Shown: piece after piece, positions 11,901 to 23,101 of the stretch
Layout: every line of letters starts with the position of its first letter
How positions within the stretch are numbered: position 1 is the first letter of the stretch
Source of the DNA: Luzula sylvatica
Taxonomy: Eukaryota; Streptophyta; Magnoliopsida; Poales; Juncaceae
NCBI GenBank assembly: GCA_946800325.1
Contig: OX326959.1
Location: 46,127,566 to 46,191,565 of the forward strand
Direction: 5' to 3'
Length of the DNA stretch: 64,000 nt
The notes under the pieces: model-generated
What the model was told of the DNA's origin: nothing
The model's input: the letters and a program-made list of their open reading frames with translations, nothing else
The model's database searches: none
Position numbers and translations under genes: made by a program

Positions 11901-13815
11901 TTATTTGAACATGGAAATTCAAATTCCATTAGAAATGACTGTAAAACCTGGATTTATTCATTAATACGAAATATAATGTGCCTTTCCATGAGTTCTTCGC
12001 AATTTCTCATGACGAGACTTGATTCTAGTCTTGCAGTACAAAAAATTGAATTAACCCTTAATAAGAGAGAGTTTAATCGAAGTTTCAAAAAAAAAAATAT
12101 AGACAAAACAGAAAAATAACACAAAATTAATCATTAATATAAAATAATTGTACTCAATCCGCCCAATTACTCTCAAGTCTCCATTAGTCAATAAAGAGAG
12201 TCTATTGAATCTCCATCGGGCTGATTAAACATCAGAAAAGAACTGGTTCAATGTTTTTACTCAAAGCAAGAAAAAGAAACAAATCAGAAAAGAACTGAAA
12301 GAGAAAATAGGCTTCTCTCGAGCCGTGCTTATATCGTCATTGGAGAACAAACTTGTGCCAGGTGAGAGAAGAGGCCACTCTCGAGCTAATATTTAGTAAT
12401 GGAAAGTGGAGTAAACCCTAGGTGTGAGCGGGAAGCAAAAAAAAGAGTTTCAGAATTAGGTAAAGAAATTGGGGCATGATTTTGTCGACGTGGCAGACCA
12501 ATGCCAGGTCAACAATTCGGGAAAAAAATCGAGGAAATATTCATGGTTCGTATACCATTCAAATATTGATGAGACGGGGCGGATCAAGTAGAATAAATAT
12601 GAATAAATATATCTCCTATGGATTTCGTGGAAGCCCTTTAATAATGCAACGTTTCCTCATTGGTGATTCTAAATCACTGGATTTGGATAAATAAACATTA
12701 ACAAATTATACCCGTAAGATATTTTGATCATATACGACGAGAATACCTTGGCATAACTTTACTGATTGGTTCTGAAAGAATATGAGTTTATTAGGGTCGT
12801 TTTTGGTAAGTTTTATTTTTAATTTTGTGATGAATAATACTAGGATCTAGTCTAGTTATAATTTATAAATTAGAGATACTTTATATTATGAATGTGATTT
12901 TAGCGTTGAATTTTTGTTGTTCTGTTATTATATAAATTTAAATTCATACAAAACAATATTCCAAATTCACAATAAAACAAATATTTTACCAACCTAAAAC
13001 ATTACTCATAAAATTATTTTACCACCCTAAAACAAATATTTTACCACCCTATAATCCAAATTCACGATAAAGATATATTATTTTCATAAATCCTTCCGAT
13101 TACAAAAAAAAACATTACTATATGTATATGCTGCCAAATAGTATTTTGGTAATGCCTAAATCTAAACATATATCATTTGGAAATGGTACACAATATTAAA
13201 AAGAGTTCCTTTAACCAAAATCAAATATACAAATTCACACAATTACATGTTTTTATTCAAAATTTCCAAAAAAAAAACAGTTAAAAATATATGTACACCA
13301 ATATGATAGCTTGCCTATGAATTATGATATGGAAAACCCCACCAGCCACCCCAAGGCCTAGTGCTGCACACAAAAAAGATATTTGGGGCCAATAATAGAA
13401 AACTTGCATGTTGATCCTAAATTTTCATACGTGATATTATGTGAGCTAAGTCTACAACTCGTTTTAAATCGGCTTTGAAATCCTCTTAAAATAAACAAAT
13501 ATTTGATAAGATGACCAAATCATAAATTTTCACCTCTCAGTCAACAACTAATTTTGTTCATAGCAAATAAAAGATGTTTAAACTATGGAGTAATGAGCAA
13601 ATATAAATTTCAAATAATCTGAAAAAAACACAATCATTTATTTTATAAAATCAAGTTGAAATTTTCTAACATGGAATTTCAATAGGAATAAATTGAATTC
13701 GGACATGACAAAAGAATGGGATCTAATTTGGACGTCCACGACATGGCAAATTTGGAATTTCTAACAAATAATATGATTTGTTATGGTAAAACAAAAATGT
13801 TCTATACGACAAAAG
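8965..13815. other. AT-rich intergenic DNA with short duplications, no gene seen
   Basis: No supported gene. 10180-10560 is GC-richer, with a purine-rich stretch and an open frame of about 134 codons that contains the small tandem repeat listed separately. I regard it as a possible old leader exon rather than a protein. 10745-10790 and 10880-10930 share the phrase TATAAATTCAGTCATTTACTC. A GT microsatellite sits near 11165-11181. Confidence 0.45.
10328..10412 (+). repeat. Short tandem repeat, about 27 bp, 3 copies
   Basis: CCAGATCGTCGTCCGAGGGC and close variants follow each other three times, with a decayed fourth copy. Confidence 0.7.
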
Positions 13816-13816
13816 A

Positions 13817-14605
13817 ATGGCACCCCTCCCCGGGCCGGGCCCGGGTGGGCCCGACCCTCTTCCCCGGGCCGGGCCCTCGTCGGACCGCCCCCCTCCCCCG
13901 GCAGGGCCCCGCATGAGCCCGACCCCCTCCCCCGGGCAGGGCCCCGCATGGGCCCGACCCCCTCCGTCGGGCCGGGCCCGCGTGGGCCCGACCCCGTCCC
14001 CCGGGCCGGGCCCTCGTCGGCCCGACCCCCTCCCCCGGGACGGGCCCTCGTCGGCCCGACCCCCTCCCCCCGGGCCGGGCCCGCGTGAGCCCGACCCCCT
14101 CCCCCGGGCCTGGCCCGGGGCCCCGCGTGGGCCCGACCCCTACCCCCGGGCCCGTCCCCGCGTGGGCCCGCCCACCTCCCCCGGTGGCCGGGCCCTCGTC
14201 GGCCCGCCCACCTCCCCCGGGGGCCGGGCCCTCATCGGCCTGCCCCCCTCCCTCGGGCCGGGCCCCGCGTGGGCCCGGCCCCGGGGACCTACCCTCTCCC
14301 CAGGGCCAGGCCCTCATCGGCCCGACCCCCTCCCACGGGCCGGGCCCGCGTGGGCCCGACCCCCACCCCCGGACCGAGCCCCGCATGGGCCCGACCAACT
14401 CCCCCGGCCCCGCGTGGGCCCGACCCCCTCCCCTGGGCCGGGCCCCGCGTTGGCCCGACCCCTCCGCCGCCGGGCCGGACCCTCGTTGGCCCTAGCCCCT
14501 CCCCCTGGCCGGGCCCCGCGTGGGCCCGACCCCCTCCCCCGGGCCGGGCCCCGCTTGGGCCCGACCTCCTCCCCCGGGCCAGGCCCGCTTGGGCCCAGCC
14601 TCACA
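13817..14605 (+). repeat. GC-rich minisatellite, about 35 bp unit, roughly 22 copies
   Basis: Units of the type GGGCCGGGCCCGCGTGGGCC plus GACCCCCTCCCCC repeat with 33-42 bp spacing in otherwise AT-rich DNA. Several frames on both strands are open because the unit lacks A/T-rich stop codons. The predicted Pro/Gly/Arg-rich peptides are compositional and not called as proteins. The minus strand is very G-rich with many G runs. No flanking inverted repeats or target duplication were found. Confidence 0.9.
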
Positions 14606-14619
14606 TGAGCCGGAATCAC

Positions 14620-14800
14620 ATACATGCACACACACACACACATACACAATACACACATACATAGACTACATAGACACACACCACACACACCACACACACA
14701 TACAATACACACATACAGTGACTATGCACACACAAATAGACATATTGCACAAACACAAAAATAAACACACACAGTGGCACATGTACAAAGACACAAACAG
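14620..14800 (+). repeat. CA-rich microsatellite tract
   Basis: Interrupted (CA)n, (CACAT)n and ACACACAC runs directly follow the GC-rich array, the same order as in the centre of the foldback element at 1850-2033. Confidence 0.85.
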
Positions 14801-17600
14801 AGGAGTGCGCGCATGCAAGTTGGTTCTCTCTCGACACTTCGAAATTTCTTGTATCGAATGCCGCAGTTGTGTCTCGGTAAATCGATTTGATCATCCAATT
14901 TTTCCATCTGTGCACATTGAGTGAAAATAAATTAGATTGAATACTTACAAATTAAATTAATTAATTTCAAATTTGTTACCTTGTCCTTCAGCTTTCATCT
15001 CCACAGCATCACAAAAATCGCATGAAGTCATGGTGGGAAATCTAAGAGCTTGAAAGCCTGAAAGCACAGACAGAGATGGCGTAAAACTTAAATTAGTGCT
15101 TGTAAAACCTACAAAATCAATCAAAGGTGTGTGTCAAACAACAAAATTAATCACAAACAGAGATGGTTATGATGATTCAAAGGCTGAAAGTCCAAAAAAC
15201 AATTTATTGAGGGTTTTAACGAAACAAAGCAAGATGAGATGGAAGATCTGAGTACTCATACATAGTTCAGACAAAAAATGAGAATGAAAACTTGTCCCAA
15301 AATTAGTGACTGCAAAAACTTCGTCCAAAACTATAAAAACGTTGAAAACTATAAAATCAATCAAATCATGAACTCAGATTTATCAATAATCCATGAGGAC
15401 TTTATCAAATATTTGTATTCGATGCAAAATTGACAAGAAATGCTCGAGTGTATGGCTTGTCATGAGAAATACCAAAACAATTAACCAGAAAACGAAAATA
15501 AAAACTAAGAGAAACAATTACTGGCTTGATTCGTCATTTAACAAAACCATGAACCAAGATCGTCCCCAAATCTCCACCCAATCAACAAAATCAATTCAAA
15601 TCCGAACAGATCAAAGAGAATACAAATAAAATGTGGACGAGAATCACTTACATCCTTATGTGTGCATATGAAGCAATCTGGAAAATCTGTCTGTCCACCA
15701 ACCACGAAAATTATTGTTTCGTGCTCTTCCCGTTTACGAGTCAGACAGCACTCCGTCTAGGGTAAGGAACAAAAAACATGGACAAGAAGCACAATCGGAC
15801 GGAAACAGAGGAAGAAGTTCTTTGTTAAGTATGCGGATCCCTGGTTTCTCCAATCTCCATTGTTTTTTGGATTGTGACTTGTGAGGGAGAATAGACAAGG
15901 GAGGGAGAAGGAAGAGAAGAGACAAGAAAGAAGGAATAATATTTGGGGACCACAGAGAAGAAGAGAGGTGCCAGTGCTCTATTTATTGTTAGCGATGTTA
16001 GAATAGTTTACACCGTTCCCAAACTCGGTGTATAAGTTTGATATATACACCGTATGGTAATGCTAAGTTTTTTGTTCTAATTAAATCGTGGACCAAGTGT
16101 GTTTGGTTTAATATGAAGAAATATTAACGTTGGAATTAGATTTGGATTCAGATTTTTTGACCGTTAAGAATGAAATTAGAATTTGATTACCTATCTTTTG
16201 CAACAAAAAAATAAAAAATAAAATACTAGCTGAGATTACCTATCTTGGTAGTATCCACATCAGGATTTATGTGTTTGAATGGTTGTTCATATGTACTTAG
16301 TTACTAAATATATATTGAGTTATTAACATACTAATCAGTTTATAAGTTCGTAACATTAATTATAATATAATTTATATTTATATATTTTTTAATTTTTAAT
16401 TTTTGTTTTTTGTGTGTAATTTCAAAGAATGTAGCTGGATTAGTGAAGAAAGGATCACAATTTATGGGTATGTGTTTGAATGGTAGTAGGTTTCAGTTTC
16501 AAGACCCTAGAAGAAAATTTTAGTTTTTTGTGTGTAATTTGTCACAATCTTGCGAAATTGCATCGATAACCCTAGAAGAAAATTAACAATAAGAAGCCCT
16601 ATGCAGAAAGGGGTTTCAGTTTGAGTTTGATTCTTTCACTTTGACCACATCAATTTTTTTTTGTCTTTTTCCATTGCTACCAAGTATGAAGTATGAAATA
16701 GAAAGTAATATTGAAACAAATTGAAACAAACAAATGAACATTCTGGTGGCCTCGTTCTAGATCTATAAAGCCCAATACAATTTCGTCTCAAATCAAATCA
16801 AATCAAATAATTCATTATTACTCTTAAGAAATCCAATAGGTCTACTAAGCTATTTTTTGGATGGTTCATCTCATATCCCTTTAATTAAAAAAAAAAATCA
16901 TGCCCTAGAAAACAGATTTCTTTTATAAAATATTTGATTTAAGATTTAGCATCAATATGATTAATTGATTTAGCCAATTTTTTTTTGTAACCCTGGATTT
17001 AAGTACGTTTCTAATTAATATTAGAATCAGTGTCTGATGATAATATTAATTTTGTTTAATAAGAGTTCAAATTAGATTTTCTTTTTATTTCTGTTGAAGT
17101 CAGGCTGTGATTCATTAAACTCTATTTATAGTTTCACTTGTAGTTCTATATATGAAGGACATGTTTCATATATATTTGATAAAATAGAGTTTGATTCAGA
17201 AGAATTGAACATGTAAGCCCAATTAATCTGACAGGCCCAAAATTATAAATTCAGAGTTCTAATGGTTATATTTAGAGGGTCAAGCAATTTTTTAATAGAC
17301 TCAATTCTTTTCTGCATATTTTAATAGATCAAATTCTTTTAATTCTCAAAACTTGAATATGTTGTGTAAAAAATTAAGGGGAATTCTTCAAAAATCTCCC
17401 AACTTTTCTGAAAATTATGAAAAAAATCCCTGTACTTTTAGAAAACTCCTTATCTTTTTTAGATTTCCTCAAAAACCCCCTATATTTTTTACTTCTTCAA
17501 AACCCCCTAACTATTTTAGATTGTCTCAAAAACCCCCTATTTTTTATTATGTTTTTTAAAAAATGACCATTGTACCCTTTGTTTTATTTTTTAAATTTCT
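14800..17600. other. AT-rich intergenic DNA, no gene seen
   Basis: Only short ORFs without recognisable domains. 17380-17560 has a repeated AACCCCCTA...TTTTT pattern of the kind found at ends of plant DNA elements, but no partner end was found. Confidence 0.45.
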
Positions 17601-17699
17601 ATAATTTAATAAATAATGAATATATATTAAACTATTATAAAAAAATTAAAAATAAATAATACATGGTATTATAATATTATAATAAATAATATATAGTAC

Positions 17700-17797
17700 T
17701 AAAATATTATAATAAATAATATATTGATATTAAAATATCATTTTCAACAATTATTATAATATTTTAATATCAATATATTATTTATTATAATAATTTA
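17700..17797. repeat. AT-rich inverted repeat (hairpin)
   Basis: About 35 bases containing ATATTGATATTAAAATAT are followed after a loop of about 20 bases by their reverse complement (ATATTTTAATATCAATAT). Shorter echoes lie on both sides (17630-17870). Could be a small foldback element; no target duplication was resolved in this sequence. Confidence 0.65.
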
Positions 17798-18719
17798 ATA
17801 TATATGTATTATTTATTATAATATTTTAATATCAATATATTATTAATTAACTGATTATTAACATAATTCAATTTCTAACGGTAATAAAAATTTCAAAAAT
17901 CTTAATCCTAACGTTAAGAAAGACAAAATATAATCCAACGTTAATATTTCAATATTATGCGAGATGAACTCGGTCCACAATTTAATAACAAAACCAGAAT
18001 ATGATATTTTCATATGGTGTATATCTCAATCGGTATGCCGAATTTAGGGAATAAATTATCTAAGCACAACACATTCTCATCTAATATTAATCTCCGCCTA
18101 TCTTCTCTGTCCTCCACCTCACATTCACCTTCTCCTTTCACAATCGAATCGGTAAATCCCCCTTTCTTCTCTCCCGCTCTTTGTCTCTATACTCTCTATT
18201 ATGTCCCACAAAAGAAGCCCTACATCCAGATAGCCGACAACCAACAACAAACTTCTATTCAGTAGATAGTTTGAATGGGAGACTAGATGTGAAATCCGAA
18301 CTCGAGTGGAACGTTTTCTTCTAAATCCGTGGATTGATACCTCTTAAATGGACGATTTCAATGGTTGATGTGAGATTCATTACCGGACCCACAAAAGAAC
18401 GTAAGTGTTTCTCCTCCATTTTTTGTATTTATCATAATTAGTGATTTTTAGTAGCCCCAAATCAAGCAAGCAAATGATTGGCTTTGTTTTCTATTCTCTT
18501 TTGTTTGATTTGTAGTTTCTTCTACCGGTTATCATTGATAAATCCTTATAGATTCTTGATCTGAGTCTATGTCTTTGATTTTTAATTTCTTCTTAACTTT
18601 TTTTCGACCACGATTATTGATTCTATTTCTGACTGATTGTACAGTTTAACATATTCTTGATGAGCGAGAGTTGCACAGGATTTTGATTTCCACAGTTCAA
18701 CAAATTCTTCTCTTTTATC

Positions 18720-19128
18720 ATGTTTGAATTGGAGGAGAACGAGACAGAAACAGAGAAGGACTTACCCCTGTACAAGGTCATTTTCAGTTTTATCTTTTCC
18801 AAAATAATCCAATTTATTTTGCTAATTTTTCGATCTAATTTATTTTCAAAATTGGTGCAGAGATGCGATGAGTTCTCGAGAACAGCCTCGAAGATGTCTT
18901 TTTGGGTCAAAAAGTTTCATCTCTATGCATTAGAAACTCATCGTTCATCTCCAAGCCAACAACAAAGATTAAATGAAGAATCGGCGATACAGAGACTAAA
19001 CAAAATGAAACTCTATCAGGTCGAAAACAACAAAACCAATTAATTAATTTATTTATTTTCGTACAAAATATTAACAAACTATCATCATTTTCGGTGCAGG
19101 AGAATCAAGTCACAACATTAAGAAAATA
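18720..19128 (+). CDS. Possible small three-exon gene, unknown function
   Basis: Three short coding blocks can be joined in one frame, all in phase 0: 18720-18776 (starts MFELEENETETEK), about 18861-19018 (contains KMSFWVKKFHLYALETH and RLNEESAIQRLNKMK) and about 19099-19128 (ENQVTTLRK then stop). Donors are AAG|GTCA and CAG|GTCG; both acceptors read GGTGCAG. The product would be about 80 aa, charged, without a recognised domain, signal peptide or membrane segment. The start is uncertain because an acceptor-like CACAG lies about 35 bases upstream and an earlier exon may exist. It could equally be a remnant of a longer gene or a non-coding transcript. I do not recognise the family. Confidence 0.3.
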
Positions 19129-19129
19129 A

Positions 19130-20855
19130 ATGGATTATTGCACGACAATGGCGCGCGCAGTAAACCGAATTCAATCTCGATGACTTCAACGCTAAGAAAA
19201 GAAGTCGATAATCGAATCGATTTACTCGAGAGATGGAAATTTCAATGTGCTGTGAAGTTGAATGTGTGCTTTTTATGTCCGTGTCTTCGTATGTATGTGC
19301 ATGATCGAATCGATTTTTGTACGGATTGGAAGTCAATTCCATGTAAATGTGGTTTAGGTTTGTCCAAATTTTAATCATTATCTTAGTTTTTGGTTGATGT
19401 ATTGCATGCGTATTGATATTGACATTGAAATGTATTTATATTAATCAATGAGTAGATATTGAAATTGTAACGAATAAAATTTGACAAGCCAAAGTTGTGG
19501 CAAAATTAAGAAAAAGTTACAAGTTCATGAATTACAAAAGAATATGGCACCATTCTTGGTACAGAAATGGAGTGGTACCAACTTCAATTATTCAATACCG
19601 ATTGTTATACCATATTAACTAGTCAATTAGGCGTAATTAAACCTAACCACTCTAACCAACTCAGTAATTAGGCGTGACCACTAACTATCACTAACCAGTT
19701 ACAATTAAACAAACACTAACCAATTACAGTTAAACAACTCACTAATCTAATCTGCACAATAACAGGCTTTTATTTATAACATATATAAAAGCCCAATACA
19801 TTAGTAAAAGCCCATAAATGAATATAATCCCATTTGAAGCACTGTAGAACTTCTGCAAGAATGTTAACAAATGCAAAACATGATGAAGAGAATAACTCCA
19901 TATTTTCAAATATCTCAATAGTTAATACATAATTTATAAAAGTACATGTATAATTCTCAGTTTAATGTATAAAATCCTACTTTGTATCGTCTTCAACTTT
20001 CTCCGGTAAGAACACTTCACCCACACTAGCACAAAACACCGATATTTTAACTCCTTCAAAAATAAAAAATCAAGAACACAATTTTTACTTATGTATAAAG
20101 TTCAGAAAATTATCCTCACAAGATAAATCCACGTCAGCATGTAATTTTGGACCGTCGGATTCAATGGTAATTTTTATTCATGAATCTGAGCCATCCATTG
20201 TTTTCGTGGACATGATTTTCGTACACCGTGAGACAATACAATATATCACTCAGCTTGGATCATGATGAACCAAATTCATTTATATTTTTCTCCTACCAAC
20301 ATATACCTGTCTTCTTTCTCTTTCCTATCTCTCCATAATATTCTGCCGCGCGAAAAAAATTCTAACCCTAGATGAGACGCGAGGGAAGAGAGACGCGACG
20401 GAAGAGGCGAACAAAGAAGCGATTCTTGAGTTGTTTTGATCAGGCGACGAACGGAGAACGAGGAGGCAATTCTTGGGTTTTTCATCTGCTCGCAAAAAGG
20501 AGAAAGTCCCCAGATCTAATCCTTAAAAGGTAAAAAATTTGTGATTTTCGGGCAAATTTCAGCATGTTTTTACTCCTTTTCATTTTTTTTTTTTTGCATA
20601 ATATGTATCTGATTCGAGCATGAATCTGGGCATTTGCAAAATTTTATCTCCATTTATCAGTATTAACTTTTGGTTCCCATTAAGCTCGGTTCAGTTTAGA
20701 TGGAGAAATGCTAATTTTCTGGTATTTGGACTCAACATCAGTTCCGTAGATGTAATTTTGCACAAGTATTGATCTATCTTTTGCTCAAATTCATTATGTA
20801 GTATTGATCTAATTACACACTAATCCATAATTTCTGGCAACAGTGTATCATTCTA
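19130..20855. other. Intergenic DNA, no gene seen
   Basis: An open stretch at 19138-19374 ends in a CKCG motif but has no family I can name. 20340-20520 is GC-richer and leader-like. Nothing else is supported. Confidence 0.4.
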
Positions 20856-20867
20856 AATTTATTTTTT

Positions 20868-21155
20868 GCAGGAAATCTTTGTGTACGCATCCTAGACAAA
20901 GTCTCATGCACTTGGGGGTTATACCAGTGGAAAATGAATGTCGAAAATGGGTGTTTGGTACGATTTACATGTGCTGCTATCGGGATTCAAAAGTAGTGTT
21001 TCATAGTGATAATTTCACACAAGTATTAATCTAATTTAATTTTTTTTTTTGCAGGAAACCTTTTGTGCCGATCCTAATTAAAGTCTCGGTCGCTTTGGGA
21101 TTATACCAGAGGAAAAATAATGCCAAACAGGAGCTGTTTGGTACGATTTAAACAT
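20868..21155 (+). repeat. Local direct duplication, about 180 bp offset
   Basis: TTTGCAGGAAA, GATCCTA/CATCCTA and GGTTATACCAG/GATTATACCAG recur in the same order at 20868-20985 and 21050-21150, each preceded by a pyrimidine-rich tract that resembles a splice acceptor. Copies have diverged and no frame is shared. Confidence 0.55.
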
Positions 21156-21689
21156 CGGATCTAGACAGGTTAACTAAATAATTCAAATTAAATTTACAAA
21201 AAAAATCAGTTTTGCCTTAATGTTACTTCATTCAAGCTACCATCAAAAGTGAATCAACATTTCATATGAACATATATGATAGTTTAATCATTTTTTAAGA
21301 TGTATGTGCATGATAATTTGTGATCTCACAAAGTTCTTTCTCCTTCGGCTCCAGAAAGCTCTCCTCTTTCTTATATGATAAAGCTCAAATTTACATTTGA
21401 AATAATTTAGATTAGAATGAAAATAGTTTCATTAATTGCACATGAGAGGAGGCACATAAGTTTCATGTATATTTTGCTTTCTTCTCAATTTGTAATATAT
21501 TTTATGTTTTTTTTTGTTTTATAACGGTGAAGATCGAAGCAAGGATTCCTTACACTCACAACCCGATAAAAGAATGATTCAAATTACTCAGGTAAATTTC
21601 ATACATTAATTTTATGACAGAACCTCTTGCCAAAAAATTGTAATTTTGTACTCATACATATTATTTAGTATATTTGGATGGATTAATTG

Positions 21690-22160
21690 TAGATTCAATT
21701 TTTGCTTAATTTTAGATATATTTTTGATATTTCTCTCAGGGTTTGGATAATATCTTATTTTCAGAGGCATATATATGATATTTTGGTTAATTTCAGGAAA
21801 ATAATTAAGCAATATATTTTCAGAGGCATATTCAGGAGTGTATATGATATTTTTGTTAATTTGAGGATATATGCGATATTTCTCATTTTTAGAGGCATCT
21901 TTGATATTTCTCTTTATCATCATCATTACATGAAGGTAAAAGAACACATTATATCATTTTATATGGTATTTATTATAAGTACAAGGACTAGCATGTAAAT
22001 ATTTTCTCTAATTTTTTTTAGGCAATCCACTGGTTTTAGTTCATTCCAGCATATAATTGATGTTTTCTCTATCAAGGGTATGTATGGTATTTTGGCTTAT
22101 TGAGGGATATAATTGATATTTTCTTATTTTTAGGAGTATTTTTGATAAATTTGAGTCAAT
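21690..22160 (+). repeat. Degenerate repeats of a GATATTT/TTTTCAGAGGCAT phrase
   Basis: TTTTCAGAGGCATAT, TTAATTTCAGGA and TTGATATTTCTC recur irregularly. Similar aggg-atttctgatatttc phrases occur at 39.25, 51.2 and 62.8 kb. No coding potential supported. Confidence 0.45.
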
Positions 22161-22389
22161 GAAAAATTGGAAATCGATGCTTACATTTGCTGTGAGTTAT
22201 GGCAGCACAGATTAAATTTCAATAAACATTGATGGTGCTCCATTTGTTCATTATTTCAGTTTGCAGCAAATTGATATTTAGTTGAAAATTATCAAGGAAT
22301 GCTCCTTATGCTTAAATCGTTGATGCAACTGAATTCTGAGGCTTTGTATATTGTGGACAAATAGAAATTCAAATACCATTTTCTTAAAA

Positions 22390-23101
22390 GGGTAACTCTC
22401 TATATAATACCAACAAATTTTTCTTTGTTGCATTACACTCAAAGAATTTTGTTCTGTCTCGAAGAATCAAACCATTCTATCTGATTATGAACTATGTCGT
22501 GCATTGTTGATGATTATGTGATTGGTTTTCATTGTACTTTCAATGATATAATAATATAATAATAATATGCGATATTAAAGATTGTCTAACTTTATTATTG
22601 GGCCAGATTTTTTATGCTTTTAGCTTTTTCTTGGTTCTGATAGTGCTAATACATTAAAATAAAAAAAATTGTTTAATGTTTTTTGGTGATTAGTTACGTT
22701 GATATGTGCTGGTTGTTGATTGTGGCTCATTTTGATTATGATTAATGTCTTGCTATTTTTTTCTTCCTTTCTTGCTTCATAGCGCTTAATATATTGTGTG
22801 CAAATAAATATTCAAATTCAAATTCAGCTAAAAAATGGTGAATGTATCAACTAGTTGACATACATATCACAAAGAGTTTAGTATCAATGAGTTGTGCTTC
22901 TCCTCGAAGAATGAATTTCCGTCGAAACGGTTAATTTATTGTGTATAGACAAATATCTACATAAATCGAGCTAAAAAGTGCTGCACTGATGTTATGTTTC
23001 TAGCAATTGCTTGCAAAAAAATAACAACCCATAAAACTTCAATAATTCAACAAATATTAGAAACTAGCTAATCCCGAGCAATTGCGCGGGGATAAAGCTA
23101 G
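22390..23101 (+). mobile_element. Possible Helitron-like element; 3' end seen
   Basis: At 23068-23101 the sequence AACTAGCTAATCCCGAGC, AATTG, CGCGGGGATAAAGCTAGT forms a GC hairpin that ends about 10 bases before CTAGT, followed by T, the usual arrangement of a plant Helitron 3' end. A TCTCTATATAATACC phrase at about 22392 is a possible 5' start, but the preceding base is not the expected A. The terminus is nearly palindromic, so the opposite orientation is also possible. No Rep/helicase is encoded. Confidence 0.35.

Noticed and set aside
13716..14924. Pro/Gly/Arg-rich ORFs of 100-263 codons
   Set aside because: Several overlapping frames on both strands are open at once through a GC minisatellite and then run into CA repeats; this is composition, not coding.
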